Assembly: GCF_004365575.1 (NCBI RefSeq)
Contig: NZ_SOBG01000001.1
Coordinates: forward strand, 310,001-374,000
Direction: 5' to 3'
DNA: 64,000 bases
From: Hypnocyclicus thermotrophus
Lineage (GTDB): Bacteria; Fusobacteriota; Fusobacteriia; Fusobacteriales; Fusobacteriaceae
Position numbers and translations under genes: made by a program. The notes below the pieces were generated by a model. It saw only the letters and a program-made list of their open reading frames with translations. It ran no database searches and was not told the DNA's origin. Below, one piece after another: positions 37,545-46,168 of the stretch. Positions within the stretch are counted from its first letter, which is position 1, and every line of letters begins with the position of its first letter.

Positions 37545-37716
37545 ATAAAAAAAACTCTTTCGAATTTGAAAGAGTTTTAATCACAAAACAATCTCTCATC
37601 TTCGAATTATTTTGATTTAAAATCTTAAATCAATAATTCACGGAATTAGCACCACACCAAACAGGTAGGTTGCTGAAGTTTCTAAGGGCCGTTCCCTCCA
37701 CTTCTCTTGATAAGAA
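37545..37716 (-). ncRNA. SAM-I (S-box) riboswitch with terminator controlling metNIQ
   Basis: On the minus strand the leader begins CTTATCAAGAG, then GTGGAGGGAACGGCCC, AAACTTCAGCAACC and GGTGCTAATTCC, and closes with GATGAGAG: the conserved SAM-I core in order. A terminator follows (11-bp stem, 37551-37561 with 37568-37578, then a T-rich tract). High S-adenosylmethionine should favour the terminator and shut off methionine import. Confidence 0.95.
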
Positions 37717-37736
37717 TTAATATTTAATTTTGACTA

Positions 37737-37765
37737 ATTATACATGTTTTAGTTTTATTTGTCAA
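37737..37765 (-). promoter_or_regulatory. Consensus promoter of the metNIQ riboswitch
   Basis: Minus strand TTGACA (37765-37760), 17 bases, TATAAT (37742-37737): a perfect sigma-70 pair placed about twenty bases before the aptamer. Confidence 0.85.
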
Positions 37766-37824
37766 TAGTTTTTATTTTCATTTTTTTAAATGAAAATTGT
37801 AAGTTTAGTTGCACACATTTTCCC

Positions 37825-37974
37825 CTATGCTAATTTAACTAATTTTTCTTCATAAACTTCATTTGAACTTTTAAATCCAAACATTTTTCTTGAATAATTA
37901 TTCATCATAGACTCTTTTACCGGATAATAAAGTTTACTTACATTTTTTATCGTTGTAAATCCACTTATTTTCAT
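37825..37974 (-). pseudogene. Chimeric remnant: glycosyltransferase-2 start fused to IS30 transposase tail
   Basis: A 49-codon frame. The first 20 residues or so (MKISGFTTIKNVSKLYYPV) are the typical start of a GT2 glycosyltransferase. From NNYSRKMFGFKSSNEVYEE it becomes the extreme C-terminus of an IS30-family transposase. The DNA just beyond (37795-37825) looks like an IS30 end. Insertion followed by deletion removed the rest of both genes. It follows the GT9 gene by ten bases, so a polysaccharide operon has been cut short. Confidence 0.6.
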
Positions 37975-37983
37975 ACTTTAAAC

Positions 37984-38877
37984 TTATCTATTTAGTATTT
38001 TTCTAGCTGATATTATAATATCCTCTTCTCTTATACTATCTATATTATCTCTATTACTACTCTCTAATAATATTGACTTATCAGTCTTATTAAACCATTC
38101 TCTTGGATTAGTATTTCCTGCAAACAAACTTATTCTTGGAGTATTATAAATATGAGCAAAATGACTTGGTCCACAATCATTAGATATCACAAGAGAAGTC
38201 TCTTGTAATAACATTCTAAGTTTGTCAAGTTTTTCTCCTATAACTAAGTTATACTTCTCTTTATAAGGCTTTAGTTCTTCTTGTTCTTTCAACATATCAT
38301 TTCCTAATATAAAGTTTATTTCATAATCATTTTCAAATTCTCTTACAACTTTTAAATATTTTGACAAAGGATATTTTTTAAAGTCATTACTCCCACCTGG
38401 AATGATACTTATACTTTTCTTTCTTCTTACATTCTCTAAATAATATTCTTCTAGTTTTCCATCACAAAGCTTCAAATAGTTATGCGCGATATACTCTTTT
38501 TTATTAAAGATCTTTTTTTTCTTGTAAAAAATCGATAATGGATTTTTACGTTTATTTAAATACCCTGTAATATTTCTAAAAAACAAAGCCAATATAAAAG
38601 ATATTCTTATCGACCTATATCTAAAATTATAAACTTCAGTTACATTATAATCTTTCTTTATTTTTTTTATAATTTTAAACAAATCCAAAAAACTTTTTTT
38701 TCTATATTCAAACGCCAAATCTATATAACCTAAGTTTTTTATTACAAAATAAGATTTCTTTGTTCCTACAGTTATTATTTTCTTATTTCCTTTTATTTCT
38801 TCAAAAAAAGGTATTTGAGTTATCTGATTACCCAAAAAAGGTTTATTAGGTAAAAGAACTAAAATTGCATTTTCCAT
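37984..38877 (-). CDS. Heptosyltransferase-like glycosyltransferase (GT9)
   Basis: 297 aa of the ADP-heptose:LPS heptosyltransferase superfamily: N-terminal Rossmann half with FNFRYRSIRIS-like segment, and C-terminal nucleotide-sugar half with SIIPGGSNDFKKYP and ISNDCGPSHFAHIYNTP. It should act at the inner membrane on surface glycan. The family normally runs to about 330 aa, so this is slightly short. GGAGG before the ATG. GmhA, which makes the heptose precursor, is encoded at 55809. Confidence 0.82.
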   Translation of the reverse strand: MENAILVLLPNKPFLGNQITQIPFFEEIKGNKKIITVGTKKSYFVIKNLGYIDLAFEYRKKSFLDLFKIIKKIKKDYNVTEVYNFRYRSIRISFILALFFRNITGYLNKRKNPLSIFYKKKKIFNKKEYIAHNYLKLCDGKLEEYYLENVRRKKSISIIPGGSNDFKKYPLSKYLKVVREFENDYEINFILGNDMLKEQEELKPYKEKYNLVIGEKLDKLRMLLQETSLVISNDCGPSHFAHIYNTPRISLFAGNTNPREWFNKTDKSILLESSNRDNIDSIREEDIIISARKILNR

Positions 38878-39346
38878 TATTTTTTTCTTACCTCCTCCAA
38901 AATCTTAAGTTCTTTTTTAGCTTTCTGTAGTTATCTATATAAACAGAATAAATAAAAACAAATTTATAATATATACCATTTTATTCTATTAATTTTACAA
39001 AATTTCTTCTGTTATCTTTTAATATTTTTCCTTTTTCCAATAACAATTTAATTAATTTTGCTTTTTCAAATTGCAACTATATCAACCTCACATATCAAGA
39101 TATCAAAAATTCAAATAAATCTTTAGACTTACCTTTATTCTTATATCTTCTTACTGTTGCTTTTACACTTATTTTATCATATTTAGCTCTTTATACAAAT
39201 ACTTTTAATAGATTTTTCTTGAATAATAATTTTTTTATAATTTAAAATTCATTTCAATTATTTTAGATTTTTATTAGATATAGAGTTTATTATTTTTTAT
39301 ATAATTAATTATACAGTGCTTTATATTTTTTTAATTATAGAATAAT
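38878..39346 (-). other. Gene-poor stretch with coding remnants
   Basis: About 470 bases without an intact gene. On the minus strand two short protein-like pieces remain: AKYDKISVKATVRRYKNKGK near 39110-39190, resembling the helix-turn-helix of a transposase, and FEKAKLIKLLLEKGKILKDN near 38990-39080. Both lack a start. I read the stretch as decayed mobile-element or surface-glycan DNA. Confidence 0.35.
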
Positions 39347-41239
39347 TTAATCCAATTTAAATATGCTTAAAAATTTTTCATCTATTGTATCATTTACTAT
39401 TTTTTCTTTAACTAGTATGTTAAAATATTGTTTTACTTTATCTATAAGTTCCTCGCCATCAACATATTTAAAGTTAACTCTATCTAAAAATTCTTCAATT
39501 TTATCTGGAGATTGTCTCATTATATCAAAAGATAATTTAGCAGCCTCTTTTTTATTTTTGATAACCCAATTTATAGCTTCTTTTAGTTCTTCTAATAATA
39601 CTTTTGTTAATTCAGGATGTTTTCTTACAAATTTCCCTTTTAATACTAATCCGGCATTAGGAAAACTTCCAAATCCATTATTTATATCATTCCATATTTT
39701 GTTATATGAAATTATAGAAAAGTTTTCTTTTCTATCTTTCATTGTTTTTATTGCATATGCAGCTTCAGGTTCTCTTAATACTACAGTATCTGCTTTCCCT
39801 GTTATAAAATCTAAATATATTTTTTCTGGTCTTCCAAATGGTTTTCCATATTTAAATTTAAAATCATCTACATTAAAGCCACTAGCTTTTATTAAGTATT
39901 TAGTTATTTTTGCTGGAGGAGCTTCATCAAATAATGGAGTATATATCTCTTTTCCTATTAAATCTTTAAAACTATCAGCTTTATATCTTGTTAAAATTAC
40001 AAAATTATCCCATACAAATAAAGCAGGTATTTTAACATCACTATTTTTCAATTTAGAAGAAGTAATAAGTGCAGAAAAACTTATATCAGCTTTTCCATTA
40101 GCTATCCAACCTAAATGTTTTTCTGTTTCATTCCAAACTTTTAATTCTTTTATATTTATAGATTTCCTTATTTTTTCAGATTGTAATAATTTCATCATAA
40201 CTGGATAAGCAACTGGTGTTGCTGATTGAATTACTACATCTACTTTATCATTTTTTATATTTTCCTTATTTTTTCTTTCTATTTTTTTATGAAAATATAT
40301 CCAGATTTCTTGTTTGTTTTTTTCTTCAATAATATTTTCAAATCCCATTTCACTTAACATGTTAATCATAGGAATAGGATTGAATTTTTGAATTAATATA
40401 AATCCATCATCTTCTTTTAAAGAATATGCTTTTTTAATTATTATATCAAATGGATCTGTTTCCATTTCTCGTACATCTAATATATCAAATTCATTTTTTC
40501 TATCTTTCCAATTTACTTTTTTATCAATTTCTGGATTAAATATTGATATTCTAAATTCTCTATTTTTTTCAATATTATATTTAAAATTTAATCCTTCTAT
40601 CACTTTTAATAATTCTGTTGGGAACTCTACAGATAATATTACTATATTTTCTTGTGGTTTTAATTTTGATGTTTTTTTAATTAATTCTTCTACAGTTTCA
40701 TTATTATAAATAAATCTTTCATTACTTTCTTTCCATGTTATTTTTTCACTTTTCATTTCAAAATCATTGTTATCTTTCATTGCAGTTATACATTCAGGCA
40801 TATTTTCTACTAATTTTTTTTCTACTCCTAAATATTCATTTATTGTATGTAAAATTTCACATATAGAGATACCTGTAACCTTGGCAGCTTCTTTAAAAGT
40901 TACAAATTTTGCTAAAGTATTGTACATAATAGGATTTTGTATTCTTTTAAATTTTGGGGATAATTTTATTAAAACATCTTTTAGATCAGTGTATTTATCT
41001 AATGTATCTTTTACATTTGCATTGGCAAATATTGGATCTATATCTTTTTGTTTTATTTCTATTATAGCATTTACAGGACATATAGATTTTGCTTTTTCAC
41101 ATTTTTTAAGTTCATCATTATTTTTTGGTTGTGAAAACACAAATGCTTTATTTTCTTTATTCATATTAAAATTTTCTTCTGCCACGCCAACACAAGCTCT
41201 ACAACTTATACATTCTTCTGTAACTTTAAATTCTTTCAT
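39347..41239 (-). CDS. Ferredoxin-DUF1858-DUF2249-solute-binding fusion protein
   Basis: 630 aa, no signal peptide, AGGAGG before the ATG. Residues 1-65 are a single [4Fe-4S] ferredoxin (Cys10, 13, 16 and 54). About 75-140 is DUF1858-like (VLIKLSPKFKRIQNPIMYNT ...). About 245-318 is DUF2249-like (ILDVREMETDPFDIII ... QEIWIYFHKK). About 335-630 is an NrtA/SsuA/ThiY-type periplasmic-binding fold (IANGKADISFSALITS, TGKADTVVLREPEAAY). A binding protein normally exported is here joined to a redox domain in what should be the cytoplasm. Role unknown; redox-linked sensing of a small molecule is one possibility. Confidence 0.7.
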   Translation of the reverse strand: MKEFKVTEECISCRACVGVAEENFNMNKENKAFVFSQPKNNDELKKCEKAKSICPVNAIIEIKQKDIDPIFANANVKDTLDKYTDLKDVLIKLSPKFKRIQNPIMYNTLAKFVTFKEAAKVTGISICEILHTINEYLGVEKKLVENMPECITAMKDNNDFEMKSEKITWKESNERFIYNNETVEELIKKTSKLKPQENIVILSVEFPTELLKVIEGLNFKYNIEKNREFRISIFNPEIDKKVNWKDRKNEFDILDVREMETDPFDIIIKKAYSLKEDDGFILIQKFNPIPMINMLSEMGFENIIEEKNKQEIWIYFHKKIERKNKENIKNDKVDVVIQSATPVAYPVMMKLLQSEKIRKSINIKELKVWNETEKHLGWIANGKADISFSALITSSKLKNSDVKIPALFVWDNFVILTRYKADSFKDLIGKEIYTPLFDEAPPAKITKYLIKASGFNVDDFKFKYGKPFGRPEKIYLDFITGKADTVVLREPEAAYAIKTMKDRKENFSIISYNKIWNDINNGFGSFPNAGLVLKGKFVRKHPELTKVLLEELKEAINWVIKNKKEAAKLSFDIMRQSPDKIEEFLDRVNFKYVDGEELIDKVKQYFNILVKEKIVNDTIDEKFLSIFKLD

Positions 41240-41739
41240 TTTCTTTACCTCCTAAGTAAACTTTGTTTTAGATATATATTAGCACATCCTAATATTAAAG
41301 TCAAAGTAAATTATATTTTTTATATTAAAAAATATAATAAAATTAATAGTTTATTTAATTATACTATACAATTTCCTTTATATCTATTTTTCTTTTTTAC
41401 GTTAACATTTTCATTACCGTATTCAACATACATAAAATTATCATTCTTATAAATAAAAATTATTTAAGATAATATTTACTTATAAAATACTATTAGAAAA
41501 AACTAAATATAATAAAGATTATATTTAGTTTGGGATTCTTAAATAAAAATTATTTAAACTAAATTTTATTTAAGAATTTAAATTATGAAGAGATATAGTT
41601 ATTTTTATGTAAAATATATTTTATATATGATTTTTATTAAAAAAATATATTAGATAAAGTACATACTTTTTTATATAATATATATGTAATAATTCTTGTG
41701 TATACACGAAAATATTTAGAAAATGGAGGTAAGTTCAAT
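41240..41739 (+). promoter_or_regulatory. Leader/promoter region of the aconitase operon with hairpins and a palindrome
   Basis: No gene in these 500 bases. Two strong hairpins lack T-runs: 41500-41512 with 41519-41531 (13 bp) and 41535-41548 with 41564-41577 (14 bp). A 17-base string starting AAATAAAAATTATTTAA occurs at 41451 and again at 41541. Close to the gene are a TATAAT (41674-41679) and the palindrome GTGTATACAC (41698-41707), the sort of site bound by GntR-type repressors. Regulation of TCA enzymes is inferred from position only. Confidence 0.45.
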
Positions 41740-43656
41740 ATGGGGATGAGTTTAGCCTATAAGATTTTATCTAAAAATCTTATTAATGGAGAATTAAAAG
41801 CCGGAAATGAAATAGAAGTAAAAGTTAATCAAACGTTAACTCAAGATTCAACAGGTACAATGGTTTATTTGCAATTAGAAGCTATGGGAATAAAAGATAT
41901 AAAAACAGATTTATCTGTAGCATATATTGATCACAATACTTTGCAAGCTGGTTTTGAAAATGCTGATGATCATACATTTATAAAAACAGCTGCAGCAAAA
42001 TATGGAATAATTTTTTCAAAACCTGGAAATGGTATATGTCATCAATTACATTTAGAAAGGTTTGGTAAACCAGGTAATATTTTACTTGGTTCAGATAGCC
42101 ATACTCCAACAGGTGGAGGAATGGGTATGATAGCTATTGGTGCTGGGGGGCTTGATGTAGCTGTAGCTATGGCAAAAGGAAGTTATTTTTTAACTGTACC
42201 TAAAGTATTAAATGTAGAATTAAAAGGTAAATTAAAACCTTGGGTAAGCGCAAAAGATGTAATATTAAAAGTATTACAAGAACTTACAGTTAAAGGCGGA
42301 GTAGGATATATAGTAGAATATACTGGTGAAGGAGTAAAATCACTTTCACTTACAGATAGAGCTACTATTACAAATATGGGAGCTGAACTTGGAGCAACTA
42401 CTTCAATATTTCCAAGTGATGAAATTACTTATGATTTCTTAAAAAGACAAAAAAGAGCTAATGATTATACAGAATTAGCAGCTGATATTGATGCAAATTA
42501 TGATAAAAAAATTGTCATTAATCTAGATGAGTTGAAACCTATGGCAGCATTTCCACATAGTCCAGATGCAGTAAAAGAAATAACAGAAGAAAATAAAATA
42601 AAAGTTGATCAAGTAGCTATCGGTTCTTGTACAAATTCTTCATATACTGATCTTATGAAAGTTGCTGCAATACTAAAAGGGAAAAGAATAAATCCAGATG
42701 TTGATCTAGTAATATCACCTGGTTCAAGTAATATATTAAAAATGATGGCTGATAATGGAGCTCTTGGAGAGCTTATTAGTGCTGGAGCAAGAATTTTAGA
42801 AGCAGCTTGTGGACCATGTATAGGAATGGGACAGGCGCCTAAATCAAATGCTATATCACTTCGTACTTTTAATAGAAATTTTAAGGGCAGATGTGGTACT
42901 AAAAATGCTGATGTTTATTTAGTTTCTCCAGAAGTAGCGGCTGTTTCAGCTCTTGAAGGATATTTAACTAATCCAATGAATTATGGAGAAGCACCTAAAA
43001 TAGAATTACCTAAAGAGTTTCAAGTATATGAAAATTATTTTATATATCCACCTAAAAATAGAGAAGGTCTCGAAGTAATAATGGGACCAAATATTAAACC
43101 ATTTCCATTAAATAATGCTTTAGAAAATAGTATTACTAAAAATGTAATATTAAAAACAGGAGATAATATTACTACAGATGATATTATGCCTTCGAATGCA
43201 AAATTATTACCATTTAGATCAAATATACCAAAATTATCTGAAAGTTGTTTTGCTACAATAGTAGATGATTTTAAAGCAAGGTCAGAAAAATATAATGGTG
43301 GATTTGTAATAGGTGGAGATAATTATGGACAAGGTTCAAGTAGAGAACATGCAGCTTTAGTTCCTTTATATTTAAAAGTAAAAGCTGTTATTGCAAAATC
43401 ATTTGCTAGAATTCATAAAGCAAATCTTATAAATTCAGGGATTTTACCATTAGTATTTGAAAATAAAGAAGATTATAATAATATTGATGAATTTGATGAA
43501 TTAGTACTTAATAATTGTATCGATAGTGTAAAAGCAGGTATATTTACAATAGTAAATAAAACTAAAAATAAAGAGTTTAAAGCTATTTTAGAAGTATCAG
43601 ATAGAGAAAAAGCAATACTTCTTGAAGGTGGATACTTAAACTATGCAAAAAAATAA
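41740..43656 (+). CDS. Aconitate hydratase
   Basis: 638 aa from ATG 41740 (GGAGG ten bases upstream; the longer GTG reading starts inside the palindrome). It has the cluster cysteines in GSCTNSS and GPCIGMGQ, the substrate segment GSDSHTPTGGGMG, and the swivel-domain GDNYGQGSSREHAAL. It interconverts citrate and isocitrate. The length fits the shorter Aquifex-type aconitases rather than the 850-900 aa forms. First gene of acn-icd-citrate synthase. Confidence 0.92.
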   Translation: MGMSLAYKILSKNLINGELKAGNEIEVKVNQTLTQDSTGTMVYLQLEAMGIKDIKTDLSVAYIDHNTLQAGFENADDHTFIKTAAAKYGIIFSKPGNGICHQLHLERFGKPGNILLGSDSHTPTGGGMGMIAIGAGGLDVAVAMAKGSYFLTVPKVLNVELKGKLKPWVSAKDVILKVLQELTVKGGVGYIVEYTGEGVKSLSLTDRATITNMGAELGATTSIFPSDEITYDFLKRQKRANDYTELAADIDANYDKKIVINLDELKPMAAFPHSPDAVKEITEENKIKVDQVAIGSCTNSSYTDLMKVAAILKGKRINPDVDLVISPGSSNILKMMADNGALGELISAGARILEAACGPCIGMGQAPKSNAISLRTFNRNFKGRCGTKNADVYLVSPEVAAVSALEGYLTNPMNYGEAPKIELPKEFQVYENYFIYPPKNREGLEVIMGPNIKPFPLNNALENSITKNVILKTGDNITTDDIMPSNAKLLPFRSNIPKLSESCFATIVDDFKARSEKYNGGFVIGGDNYGQGSSREHAALVPLYLKVKAVIAKSFARIHKANLINSGILPLVFENKEDYNNIDEFDELVLNNCIDSVKAGIFTIVNKTKNKEFKAILEVSDREKAILLEGGYLNYAKK

Positions 43657-43682
43657 AATTAATTTTGATTATTAATTGATAT

Positions 43683-43733
43683 AAAGAAATTCAAAGTTTT
43701 ATAAAATTATTAATACTTTGAATTTCTTTTATA
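43683..43733 (+). terminator. Hairpin between aconitase and isocitrate dehydrogenase genes
   Basis: A 15-bp perfect stem (43683-43697 with 43715-43729) with a weak T-rich tail. It may lower read-through or protect the upstream message rather than fully end it. Confidence 0.6.
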
Positions 43734-43765
43734 TATGAAAAAATAAAAATAAGGGGGATATACGT

Positions 43766-44773
43766 ATGTATAATGTAACTTTAATTCCAGGTGACGGTAT
43801 AGGACCAGAAATAGCCGCGATTACTAAAAAAATAATTGATGCTACAAAAGTAAAAATAAATTGGGAAGAGGTTAACGCTGGAATAGATGTATATGAAAAA
43901 ACAGGAGAATTAGTACCCAATAATGTATTTGAAAGTATCGAAAAAAATAAAATTGCATTAAAAGGGCCTATTACTACTCCTATAGGAAAAGGTTTTAGAA
44001 GTATAAATGTTCAACTTAGAAAAAAATATGATCTATATTCAAATGTTAGAGAAGTAAAAAGCTTTGAAGGAATAAAAAGTAGATATGAAAATATAGATAT
44101 GGTTATATTTAGAGAAAATACAGAAGGTTTATATATAGGTAAAGAAAATAAAATTGATGAAGAAACAGTTGAAGCTATAAAAGTAATTACTAAAAAAGGA
44201 AGTACAAGAATAGTAAAAGCTGCTTTTGAATATGCTAAAAAAAATAATAAAAAAGTTGTTACGGTAGCACATAAAGCCAATATTTTAAAATTTGCTGATG
44301 GGTTATTTTTAAATTGTGCTAGAGAAGTAGCAAAGGACTATCCAGAAATAGAATTAAAAGAAGTAATTATTGATAATATGTGTATGCAAATGGTAATTAA
44401 TCCAAATCAATTTGAAGTAATAGTTACTATGAATTTATATGGGGATATTCTATCTGATTTAGCTGCTGGTTTAATTGGAGGATTAGGTATGGCTCCAGGA
44501 GCTAATATTGGGGAAGATATTGCGATATTTGAAGCTGTTCATGGTAGTGCTCCAGATATTGCCGGTAAAAATTTAGCAAATCCAACTGCACTTCTTTTAT
44601 CTGGAATATCTATGTTAAGATATCTTGGTGAAAATAAAAGAGCAGATATAATATTAACAGCATTAAAAGAAACATTTAAAGAAGGAAAAGTATTAACAAA
44701 AGATTTGGGAGGTAATGCAACTACTACAGAATTTGGAGATTATTTAGTAGATAAAATCTCTGCACTTCTTTAA
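43766..44773 (+). CDS. icd: Isocitrate dehydrogenase (NAD-type, isopropylmalate dehydrogenase family)
   Basis: 335 aa with [11 protein letters not shown], the isocitrate-type phosphate loop [41 protein letters not shown], and the metal/cofactor part [14 protein letters not shown] and [14 protein letters not shown]. The short single-domain form and the [13 protein letters not shown] motif favour isocitrate over isopropylmalate or homoisocitrate. It makes 2-oxoglutarate, probably for glutamate synthesis. GGGGG ribosome site; citrate synthase follows after 14 bases. Confidence 0.88.
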   Translation: MYNVTLIPGDGIGPEIAAITKKIIDATKVKINWEEVNAGIDVYEKTGELVPNNVFESIEKNKIALKGPITTPIGKGFRSINVQLRKKYDLYSNVREVKSFEGIKSRYENIDMVIFRENTEGLYIGKENKIDEETVEAIKVITKKGSTRIVKAAFEYAKKNNKKVVTVAHKANILKFADGLFLNCAREVAKDYPEIELKEVIIDNMCMQMVINPNQFEVIVTMNLYGDILSDLAAGLIGGLGMAPGANIGEDIAIFEAVHGSAPDIAGKNLANPTALLLSGISMLRYLGENKRADIILTALKETFKEGKVLTKDLGGNATTTEFGDYLVDKISALL

Positions 44774-44787
44774 AAAAGGAGGTATCT

Positions 44788-46137
44788 ATGATATCAGAAT
44801 CAAATATTAAAACATTAAATAAATTAATAGAACATGCAAAAGAAAATAATAAAATTAATCCTACTTATTATGATCTGTATGATATAAAAAGAGGATTAAG
44901 AAACAATAATGGAACTGGAGTTCTTGTTGGACTTACAGAAGTAGGATCAGTTCATGGATATGTTATTGAAGATGATAAAAAAATACCTCGTGAAGGAAAA
45001 CTTTTTTATAGAGGCATAGAAATAAATGAAATAGTTAATGGTTTCCAAGAAGATAAACGATATGGATTTGAAGAAACTATTTATCTTTTACTTTTTGGAA
45101 AACTTCCAAATAAAAAAGAATTAGACGATTTTAATAAATTATTAGGAAGTATGAGAAATCTTCCATCTGGATTTAATGAAAATTTTATTTTAAAACTTCC
45201 AAGTAAAGATGTAATGAACCTTTTACAAAGAACAATTTTATTTTTATACTCATTAGATGATAATCCAGATGATATATCTATTAATAATATAGTTAAACAA
45301 AGTTTATATCTTATTGCTAGATTCCCTACTATAATAGCTTATGGATATCAAGCAAAAGTTTATAATTATGACAATAAAAGCTTATTTATCCATCCAGCTA
45401 GAGAGGATTATAGTACAGCTGAAAATATACTTCATATGAGTAGAGCTGATTCTAAATTTACAAGAATTGAAGCTGAAGTATTAGATTTATCTTTAGTTAT
45501 GCATGCAGAACATGGTGGAGGAAATAACTCTGCTTTTGCTACACACGTTGTATCATCTAGTGGTACAGACACTTACTCTGCTATTGCTACAGCAGTTGGA
45601 TCATTAAAAGGACCTAAGCATGGTGGTGCAAATATAAAAGTAAGAAATATGATAGATAATATTAAAGAAAATGTAAAAAATTATTCTAATAAAGAAGAAT
45701 TAAAAAAATATCTTAAACAAATTTTAAATAAAGAAGTTTTTGATAAACAAGGTCTTATTTATGGAATGGGACATGCTATTTATACTATTTCTGACCCTAG
45801 AGCAATGTTATTAAAAGAAAAAGCTAGAGAATTGGCTATAGATAAAAATGCTGTAAAAGAATTTGAATTATACGAAAATATTGAATTATTAACTAAAGAA
45901 ATTTTTTTAGAACAAAAAAATAAATTAATTTGTGCTAATGTGGATTTATATTCAGGGTTTGTTTATTCAATGCTTAATATACCACAAGAATTATACACGC
46001 CACTTTTTGCAACAGCTAGAATAGCAAGTTGGTGTGCTCATAGAATCGAACAAATTTTAAGTGATAAAAAAATTATAAGACCTGCTTATAAAAATGTAAG
46101 TAGTATTAATAAATATGTAAAATTAAAAGATAGATAA
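44788..46137 (+). CDS. gltA: Citrate synthase
   Basis: 449 aa. The catalytic trio is visible: first His in GSLKGPKHGGAN, second in YGMGHAIYTISDPRA, Asp in ANVDLYSGFVY; the HAEHGGGNNSAF block is also intact. An N-terminal extension of about 60 residues precedes the canonical fold. It condenses acetyl-CoA and oxaloacetate. With aconitase and isocitrate dehydrogenase this completes the oxidative arm to 2-oxoglutarate; no other TCA enzymes are in the window. GGAGG ribosome site. Confidence 0.93.
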   Translation: MISESNIKTLNKLIEHAKENNKINPTYYDLYDIKRGLRNNNGTGVLVGLTEVGSVHGYVIEDDKKIPREGKLFYRGIEINEIVNGFQEDKRYGFEETIYLLLFGKLPNKKELDDFNKLLGSMRNLPSGFNENFILKLPSKDVMNLLQRTILFLYSLDDNPDDISINNIVKQSLYLIARFPTIIAYGYQAKVYNYDNKSLFIHPAREDYSTAENILHMSRADSKFTRIEAEVLDLSLVMHAEHGGGNNSAFATHVVSSSGTDTYSAIATAVGSLKGPKHGGANIKVRNMIDNIKENVKNYSNKEELKKYLKQILNKEVFDKQGLIYGMGHAIYTISDPRAMLLKEKARELAIDKNAVKEFELYENIELLTKEIFLEQKNKLICANVDLYSGFVYSMLNIPQELYTPLFATARIASWCAHRIEQILSDKKIIRPAYKNVSSINKYVKLKDR

Positions 46138-46138
46138 C

Positions 46139-46168
46139 AAAAAACTCTTGAATCGTCAAGAGTTTTTA
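46139..46168. terminator. Bidirectional terminator after citrate synthase
   Basis: A 12-bp perfect stem (46140-46151 with 46156-46167), four-base loop, A-run before and T-run after, shared by the converging citrate synthase and HD-GYP genes. Confidence 0.85.

Noticed and set aside
39363-41255. Long plus-strand frames opposite the ferredoxin fusion gene
   Set aside because: They are shadows of the minus-strand gene, lack ribosome sites and encode low-complexity Ser/Phe/Ile strings.
41698-41739. GTG start for aconitase
   Set aside because: It falls in the GTGTATACAC palindrome; ATG 41740 has a proper GGAGG and matches the usual protein start.
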